64,000 nt of DNA from Timema cristinae. Its lineage: Eukaryota; Arthropoda; Insecta; Phasmatodea; Timematidae. The position numbers were made by a program, and so were the translations under genes. The DNA lies in NCBI GenBank assembly GCA_039000515.1, contig JBCFYV010011164.1, forward strand, positions 38,632,032 to 38,696,031. The letters are read 5' to 3'. The notes beneath the pieces were generated by a model, which did no database searches, had not been told where the DNA came from, and saw nothing but the letters and a program-made list of their open reading frames with translations. Below are positions 57,085 through 64,000 of this stretch, one piece after another. Numbering within the stretch: the stretch's first letter is position 1; each line of letters opens with the position of its first letter.

Positions 57085-57188
57085 CACACTTTTACGTGGA
57101 ATAAGATTACGAAACCATTTAGGAAAAAGCAAACTCGGTACGTACGGCTAAAATTCTAATACCGATTAACAACATCGCCAGAAAAGCA
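57085..57188 (-). mobile_element. SINE-B fragment, old
   Basis: 'ttttacgtggaataag' (body), 'taaaattctaatacc' (reversed B-box). Weak but in the right order. Confidence 0.5.
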
Positions 57189-58975
57189 AATTAGACGAAT
57201 TTAGGGAGAATAAAACTAGGCGATCTTTCTTATCCTTCCAGGAACTGTGACCTTAGTCAAACACATATTCTTACTGGGTGATACTAGATGAGTTTTCACG
57301 ATTGACTTGGTTACATCTTGGTATCGATTGTTTTCGACCAAGCCCTTCTGACCCAGATGGAGTGCGAAAACGATATTGAGATGTTTTTATTAAACAAAAA
57401 TTGCGGTTGGGGCATTGGGGTATAGTAGATTAACAGATGGTAGGAGAATTTATGTAATCCTACTACATGTACTGAAAATTGACGGAGAATGAGCTTTTTA
57501 ATTTTATTATTAATTAGATTTATGCTTATTTTGCTAGTCCTATTATTTACACTACATTTTAAGATGAACATATCTTTCCTAAAATAGCCTTGATAAAACA
57601 TGAGGTAAATATGTATTATTAAGTAGACCTAGATCATAACAGTACTCTCTTTTATCCACAACTAAACAGTTTGAAGTACCTACTTACTGTCATATATTTC
57701 TAGTTAGTAATTTCTGTCCATTTTAATTTACAAAAACTTAAAACCCATTGACTACGGAGCAATACTTGTTTAAATATAACACGAGAAATGATTTTGTTTT
57801 GAAATTGGCGCACAAATTCTCGGCTCATTGGTCGTAACCATACTTTTTAGTCTGGTCAAGGCAAGCGTTAACTGGTGTTGTCTTAGCCATATACATTTCG
57901 TTAACATCGAAACCAGGTCAATCATGAAAACGCTCCTGTCATAAACATCGATACCAGGTCAACCACGAAAGCTCGCCAATTGTCTAAGTGTTCAAGATGA
58001 GGGAGGGAGGTATAATTTGGGTTAAAAAATTATATAAAACGTTGGTTAGTTAATTAAAATTACCGCTATGCACGCCTGTAATCGAGCATGTCGTATAAGG
58101 TATATCCACGCAAAAATGTGATGCAAAGTGATGTTTAAAAACTATGAACACCATGAGATGTGGCTCAAGCTATTTTAAAAACCAGACTTACTAAATGCAA
58201 AAATCAAATATGAAATGGTTAAGAACATATCCTCCATTAATTTAAAACATTTTAAACCTTAACATGGCAAGATAAAAAAAAGTAAACAAATAAAAATAAA
58301 CTGCTATGTAAACTTGTAAATTTTAAGTGTAAATGTAAATATTTAATCGTTTAGAAAGTATTCCATATAAATCGGGTTACAAAATCAAATATAAAAAATC
58401 AAACACTTGCAGTTAAAATGTTTGAAAAATTTCATACATTTAATTTCATCAGTTGAAAATGTTTTAAAGGAAAGAGAAAAAAGAAAGAATTATAAAAATA
58501 ACTTTTGAAATAAAAACAAAATTAGAAATAATTATGGTGAGAAAAATACTTGGTTTTCTCAAAAGGTTCCGGTGCACGATTCCCCTTTGGTATACCGTGA
58601 ACTCTATTAGACAATGTGACCGCTGATGTGGGTTAACTGTAGTAATCAGGTGAAGCAAAACTAAATTAGAGCATGAGTTATTTGGTGAAACCTAAAAACC
58701 AAAATCTCTCTACAGTAAATTCCTATAAGAAAAAAAACTGTTTTAAAAGTATTATTTCTTGAAATTATACATTATATGCCTTATTAATTCTAAAATAGTT
58801 TGATTTGTCTGCAATAGGGAAATTGGTGTTAAACTCCCTGCTGGATGTACTGAGGGTGTTTTCCCGCTATCCCTAAATACGAGTGTATTTCAATAGATCC
58901 CACCTTTTTAATCTTTACTCATATAAAGTAGTTAAATGTGTATAGTATTTACAGGTAGTAAAGTGCTGTTCAATT
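57189..58975. other. No recognisable feature
   Basis: A+T-rich. A short direct repeat 'aacatcgaaaccaggtcaa' / 'aacatcgataccaggtcaa' lies at 57,903 and 57,946. The frames at 57311-57601 and 58464-58658 (minus) have no recognisable motif. Confidence 0.5.
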
Positions 58976-59620
58976 CTCTCTCTTAAAAAAACGTATTTTT
59001 TCATAGTTTCTTCAAGCTACTCAAGTAGAAACAAGATTAACTGCCCAAAGTTTTTTTTTGTGCTGCGTGCTATCTTGATAGCATCCCTATAGTAACCCCT
59101 TCTCCCTCATCATAATTGGGTCATCAATCTTCCAATTGATTTGCTGCAACTATCCACTTTTACCTATCTTAGGACGAATACTACCACACGTCACAGAGAG
59201 AAAGTATTCCGCATGATATTCATCCTAACCTCGCAACACTTTCATCGTAACGTGCATGACATTATTGTTGGGGTTACGCCTAGGTATTTAATAAAACAAT
59301 CACGTCGTCTCACCTAACATGCACAATATTATCGGATTATAATAATACTATATCAAACTCAATAGTAGTGGGATCGCAAGATCATGTGAGGCATGTGTCA
59401 ACATGAACCGCATCCTATTGGACCCTTCCCGCTTGAACTCTGCGGTGTACTCCACTCCTCGGCCATCAATCACCTCGCTATACCGTACTTACCATGGATC
59501 AATTGCTGTGTCTGTGGTAATAGTCGAGAAGCCTATTACTAGATTCGGTACCGAAATCCCCCTTCCTTCTTATTACCGTGTTCTTAGCTCACTCCATCCG
59601 TCCATCTTGCTTTAAAAAAA
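58976..59620. other. G+C-richer block, unclassified
   Basis: This block is markedly less A+T-rich than its flanks. It contains a 70-codon open frame (59403-59615) without any motif I recognise, 'tatcttgatagcatccct' and many CpGs. It could be a solo LTR or an unknown transposon. No matching second copy was seen in the window. Confidence 0.35.
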
Positions 59621-60390
59621 AATATATATGTACGAGTATACGTACCCTTCCCGTTTTAGTATTTCCTGACATTTTCTTAACCTGCCTACCTTCTTCCTTA
59701 CTAGCTCAACTCTCTTAAATTTATGTAAGCAAAGAAAGAGATGGAAAACCTATCTTTAGTAGAGCTCGCTTCAATATTTTTTACATAATAACATGAAAAG
59801 TACTACATGTCTCACTGTCTATATCTATAGAAAAGGAAAGTAATACTGAGAACAGTTTTTTCAATAACTAAACATAATCTATAAAATGACTTGAGCCGTC
59901 AAGGATACCTCTAAAATAGAGTTTGTTTATAAATTATATTCTTTTTAATATATTTTGTAGAAAAAATGTTCCATTCCTTAGTAAAATATACACTATGTAA
60001 AAATAAAAATAATAAAATAATATTTTTTAATAAGTATATCTGCGCATGTGCTCTATTGGTTGTTAAAAAGACGTCATAGCTCATTGCTAATAAAAAGGCT
60101 GACTATGATTATTTTAAAATATGATTAGTAGAAAAAAGAATTAACCAAACAAAAAGTCTAGGTAGCCCCAATTTTCTTACGAATGAACATGAATCAAACA
60201 GTTTGATAAATTTACTAGATTTACTTTACCATATTTATATGTTAATCCATGTGATCTACGGCTGTCACTTTTGATAGATACTATCAATAACTGTAAAATA
60301 ACACTAATCACATAGTAAGATATTATTAATTTTGATATCAAATAATATGCTTGTATTTTCTAAAATTTCTTTACGTTTCCATTTGCAATC
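59621..60390. other. No recognisable feature
   Basis: 'tctgcgcatgtgctctattg' at 60,040 is a diverged relative of the CGCATGCGCTCTA motif. Confidence 0.45.
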
Positions 60391-60394
60391 AAAT

Positions 60395-60465
60395 CAATAT
60401 ATATTATATATAATATATATATATATATATTATATATATATATATATTAATATATATATATAGGT
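60395..60465. repeat. (TA)n microsatellite
   Basis: About 70 bp of TATA runs with short interruptions. Confidence 0.95.
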
Positions 60466-60904
60466 CAATGACTATTTTAAAAATACTGAAATACGTCAAA
60501 AGTAGACTAAGAACAAAAAAATACTTGGTCTGATCTCATTTTTAACTTACTCAGTATACACAAATTTATTTAATATGTTATTTTAAATTTATGTTTTTAA
60601 TTGCCAAACAAAATAAAATTTAAGACTATATGTTTCAAATCTTAAAAAATATTACATTTCTTAGCCTCGTTGTCAATTAGAAAGAAAATTCTTCTTGCTC
60701 CAATTTTTTCAGACTCTGTGGTTAAGTAGTTATAGAGTTTTATCAATTTATGAGTTGAGCTACGTTGTATCCTAGGAAAAGAGACCTAAGTAATCTACTT
60801 TTAAGTGTAAATATTAGTGGATGATGCAGATCCAGTTGGAATTATTGTCTTAGGTTGTTTTGTTGAAACTCATGTCCGAATGAAGCTATGTACTTAACTA
60901 GATA
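60466..60904. other. No recognisable feature
   Basis: A+T-rich. Confidence 0.5.
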
Positions 60905-61380
60905 GCTGTTGCCCGCGGCTTTGCTCGCGTGGAAGTTGATTATATACAAATACGAAAATATACATATGTATTTACAGATTAATTTAAAATATTACGTTAC
61001 GTTGATGACCATAACTTGACCTCAGATCAAAAATAATGCAAGTCCAATACAAACTTTCACCCCCCTTTTCATCCCTTATTAAATAAAATTTCCAAAATTC
61101 CTGAAAAACGTATTTATTTGTTTTACGTCAATAACCGAAATACAAAATTTTGTTTATGTAACTTTCAAAATGACGGACTTTCAGACATATTATCATCCCC
61201 TTTTTTGACCCCTTTGGGGTGGAATTTTCTAAAATCCTTTCTTAGTGGGTGCCTACATAACAAAATGAATATACAGTCCGAATTTCATGCTTGTAGCCTT
61301 GATAGTTTGCGCTCGGCGATGATGAATCAGTCAGTCAGTCAGTCAATCAGGACATGTTATTTTATAAGTATAGATGAGTG
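60905..61380 (+). mobile_element. Non-LTR-like element, widespread insect type
   Basis: Begins 'agctgttgcccgcggctttg' then 'ctcgcgtgga'. The middle has two 'tttcacccccc / ttttttgacccctttggggt' blocks and 'cttagtgggtgcctacataa'. Near the end lie 'tccgaatttcatgcttgtag', a (TCAG)4 run (61,330-61,345) and 'ttataagtatagatga'. The start, the C-rich blocks, the 'aatttca' motif and the short terminal repeat are typical of an RTE-like element family very common in insect genomes (from memory, not searched). It has no ORF, so it is a 3' piece or a non-autonomous copy. The frame 61118-61381 is incidental. Confidence 0.7.
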
Positions 61381-61912
61381 AGTAAGCTAAAGAAATAAGT
61401 TTCACTCAGAATTAAGATTGAAGAACATTATTAAAACTTATGAGTTTGGTTTTTATTTGGTTAAATAAATCCTTATTCACATTAATTTTACACTATGGTA
61501 CATTTTTAAATTGATTATTTTACTTTCTTAAAAAAATTCAAGTAAGTACATTTCCGTTAATTTTTGTGATATTAATGACTCATTTATACTTTCTCATCAC
61601 ATCTATGGAGAAAAAGTATAGATATAGTTAAATATATGTTTACCTCGTCATAATGTTTGATGTAGACTTTTTTATATTCCGGATCTAAAAATAATGAGTC
61701 TTACAATAATATTCGGTCTCTCTGTCCAACTATATTAAGACCAAAAATGGTTTGATGGTTTTAACTCCAACTTTATATTATTTATGTATAATATGTGCAT
61801 ACCTTGGGACCTATAAGTGATTTTAGGTTAGATCTAAAATTAACGGGAGTTTACTTATAGTTTATTTTTTTAAATTACTCTAGTGATCTTGTTCTTTTAA
61901 TCTACACAGGTC
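61381..61912. other. No gene; small hairpin
   Basis: 'tatactttctcatcacatct' then 'atggagaaaaagtata' at 61,586-61,621 is an imperfect hairpin like those at 13,360 and 14,285. Confidence 0.45.
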
Positions 61913-61965
61913 CACTGGCGGAGCGTGATCCTTAATTTCGGTGGGGCCAAGTCAAAGCTTACCGG
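61913..61965 (+). mobile_element. Possible hAT tip
   Basis: 'cactggcggagcgtgatcct' then 'tcggtggggccaag' resembles the CAGTGGCGGA...GGTGGGGCC start of some hAT elements. There is no partner end. Confidence 0.35.
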
Positions 61966-62600
61966 TAAAGATTTTTTTCTAACCACGTGCTAACATATTA
62001 AATATAATTAATTAAATTTTTCTAGTTTTTTTTTTAAATCACTAGAGTTACAAAACCACTAAATAAACCTACAAGTAGAAATAATAGATTAATACAGGTT
62101 TTAAATTAAACTTACCAACTGATTACATTAATTGTACAAAAGTTGGTCGCGTTTTTCTCTTAAAGCTAATTCATAAACAGCCCAGTATTTTAATCATTCT
62201 ATAAATTCTACGTTCTATCAATAATATAATGGCAATGCATATTAAAACCAAATCTTATTTAATTGATTGCTAGCAGGCTATCACTATATTGGTAATCCTC
62301 CGTACGCGTGACGTGTGTAAATAAAGATCTTCGTTTACAATTTGAATTATTTCAAAATATTTTTATGAAATTTAAACTAATATCAAATGAATGTTGTCAA
62401 AACACATTGATCTGTATAAGTTTTCACGTTGTCACTTTGCTTTTAAAATCTCCTTAGTGTTTTTTTTTATCATGTGGCATTACTGACTGGGAGGCACATA
62501 ACACTCAGATTAGGTCACCTTATGACTATGTGTAGACTTTTAGTAGCTTTGGTGGCACAGAGCGTTGACCAGGGTGTTCTTATGAAGGTTGGCTACACGT
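61966..62600. other. No recognisable feature
   Basis: A+T-rich. Confidence 0.5.
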
Positions 62601-62932
62601 CATACCGGTGACCTGATGGTCTAGGGGTAAGGTGTTCGACTTCAGTGCTGGGGTCAAGGGTTCAATCCTCGGTCCCCGCACGGATTTATCTGATTACCAA
62701 ACCCTTCCTTCACCTCTGACAAGACGTGTATTAATAACAACTTGTGAATGTGAGGAATACCAGGCCTCACACTTGGTTCGGATTCCACGTTAAGCTATAG
62801 GTCCTCCATTTCATCTCACAAACACCCTACCATTACACACTAGCGTAAATGCCTATAATCTGAACGGGTAGTAAGACGTGGTGCCAATAATAATAATAAT
62901 AATAAAAATAATAATAATAAACTTCATACCAA
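62601..62932 (+). mobile_element. SINE-A, insertion-bearing subfamily
   Basis: Head at 62,606; A-box 'tggtctaggggtaaggtg', B-box 'ggttcaatcc'. It carries 'cgtgtattaataacaa', the same 13-bp net insertion as 10,118. AAT tail to about 62,925, with 'tcatacc' on both sides as a short possible TSD. It has more substitutions than the other copies. Confidence 0.92.
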
Positions 62933-62934
62933 TA

Positions 62935-63112
62935 ATGAGATGATGCGTAGCCAGGGTGAGTCTTAACCTAACTTTACTTAACCATCCAAACCCTTGTGAC
63001 CATCGGGATAGTTCCCTTTAAGGGAAAAATAACCAATTTTACGGATGGGAATCAAACCACGGGACACCTAAGCTGGTAGCACACTGACTACTACACAACG
63101 GACCTTACCCTT
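62935..63112 (-). mobile_element. SINE-C copy
   Basis: Reversed head 'cacactgactactacacaac', reversed B-box 'gggaatcaaaccacggg' and reversed body 'gttccctttaagggaaaaat', 'gtgaccatcgggat'. Directly follows the SINE-A tail. Confidence 0.82.
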
Positions 63113-63329
63113 GTTCGATCTTTAATCGCTAGGTAACAGGATGAGTAAAGGTAAACCTATATAATGGAATCCAGACTGTATAATGATTTACTTAGTTTCT
63201 AATGAATGAGCACTTGTTCAGAAACAAAAGCGGTAATTCCTTTCTGAACTCTCAACAACCACACACACATATGTAAATATAATTACGCTGACATGAGGCT
63301 TTGGACACATATACATTAAACACTCCTAT
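63113..63329. other. A+T-rich spacer
   Basis: No feature seen. Confidence 0.5.
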
Positions 63330-64000
63330 TAGAGATGGGCGATATATCACTGACTGTGATTTTTTCACTGATACCATTTGATCACCGATACTCCCAGTTA
63401 ATCGATCTCAAAAGTATCGGTGAATGAGAAATCAGTTATCAGAGATACTCCATACTCGCATCAGATGGCAACAGTTACTCGAGCCACGGAGCTAGTATTG
63501 CTTCATCAAGACACTCGAGTAAAAACTCGCTTCGCGGCCATTGTTATTCTTTTATTTTTTATTTTCCACCAGATAATTGAGAATCGACCTTATTGACTGG
63601 CATGTTTTACGTGCTATTTCTATTTAAAACACCACTTGATTTCATAGAGCTCATTTTTCAAAAACAGTATGTTTTGCTTTATTTTCTTATTAACTGTATG
63701 AAACATCTTAAAATGCATACTTTTGTATTGACTGTACATTAGTCAGGTAACATGAAACCCAGATGAAACCTTGAAAGATTAGGTAGCTGTATGTCGATTG
63801 TCAATATCAGTGCCGACAGGAAGAGCTTATGTTAGGCCTTTAAGTATCGAATTCCATTGCAAGCCGCCAAACACCCGAGTAATTAGTTTTCTTTCAAACC
63901 GATACTCATGGGAGTATTCGAGTAAATACAAAATACTCAATACTCAATACTCATAAATACTCCATAATCCATACTCGATACTCGGACATCATCTAAATAC
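63330..64000 (+). mobile_element. hAT-like element, left end, runs off the window
   Basis: Starts 'tagagatgggcgatatatca', the TAGAGATGGGC form of hAT inverted repeats. The first 200 bp and the last 110 bp are crowded with short subterminal motifs ('actcgagt', 'gatactc', 'agtattcgag') in both orientations, as hAT transposases bind. No transposase ORF is seen in the 670 bp present, and the right inverted repeat is not in the window. Confidence 0.7.

Overview
This is eukaryotic, intron-era style intergenic DNA: strongly A+T-rich, with no operons, no Shine-Dalgarno-led ORFs, and no stretch that reads as a host exon. The longest open frames are about 60-117 codons, and most are chance ORFs, microsatellite ORFs or pieces of repeats. 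The mobile-element types (tRNA-derived SINEs, non-LTR retrotransposon tails of the kind common in insects, a Helitron, hAT tips, a few TTAGG-like units) suggest an arthropod, perhaps an insect. That is an inference, and I cannot name a species. I found no convincing host gene, tRNA gene, rRNA or CRISPR array.

The window is a graveyard of transposons. The best-supported coding object is a decayed Helitron on the minus strand (about 26,560 down to 21,480). Read 5' to 3' on that strand it holds an Ulp1-like C48 cysteine-protease domain, a basic linker with a TPEQR motif, the Helitron Rep (Helitron-like N) domain and a PIF1-family helicase with an intact Walker A motif (GPGGSGKS). Stops and frameshifts break it throughout, the protease Cys is lost and the first His of the HUH motif is lost.

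The commonest element is a tRNA-headed SINE of about 270-290 bp with an (AAT)n tail, called SINE-A here. Twelve full or partial copies are visible, several with clear target-site duplications (TSDs). One carries an approximately 320-bp AAT expansion, one sits inside a palindromic element, and one sits at the tip of a DNA transposon. Around it lie older families: SINE-B (many copies, sharing its last 40 bp or so with SINE-A), SINE-C, SINE-D and SINE-E, the last also found as head-to-head palindromes.

Other content, left to right: a dispersed repeat of about 1 kb with a dimeric inner module (R1; 0.5-1.6, 19.8-20.9, 47.6-48.7 and 51.6-51.8 kb); minisatellites with periods 21, 105, 46, 78 and 56/112 bp; a CT-rich tract (7.8-8.5 kb) and an AC-rich tract (32.2-32.7 kb); two C-terminal fragments of one LINE reverse-transcriptase family (6.5 and 17.2 kb); a non-LTR 3' end with a TCAG repeat (60.9-61.4 kb); and several hAT-like tips, the clearest running off the right edge from 63,330. 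No set of genes here works together. The biology is nested, competing transposition and decay.
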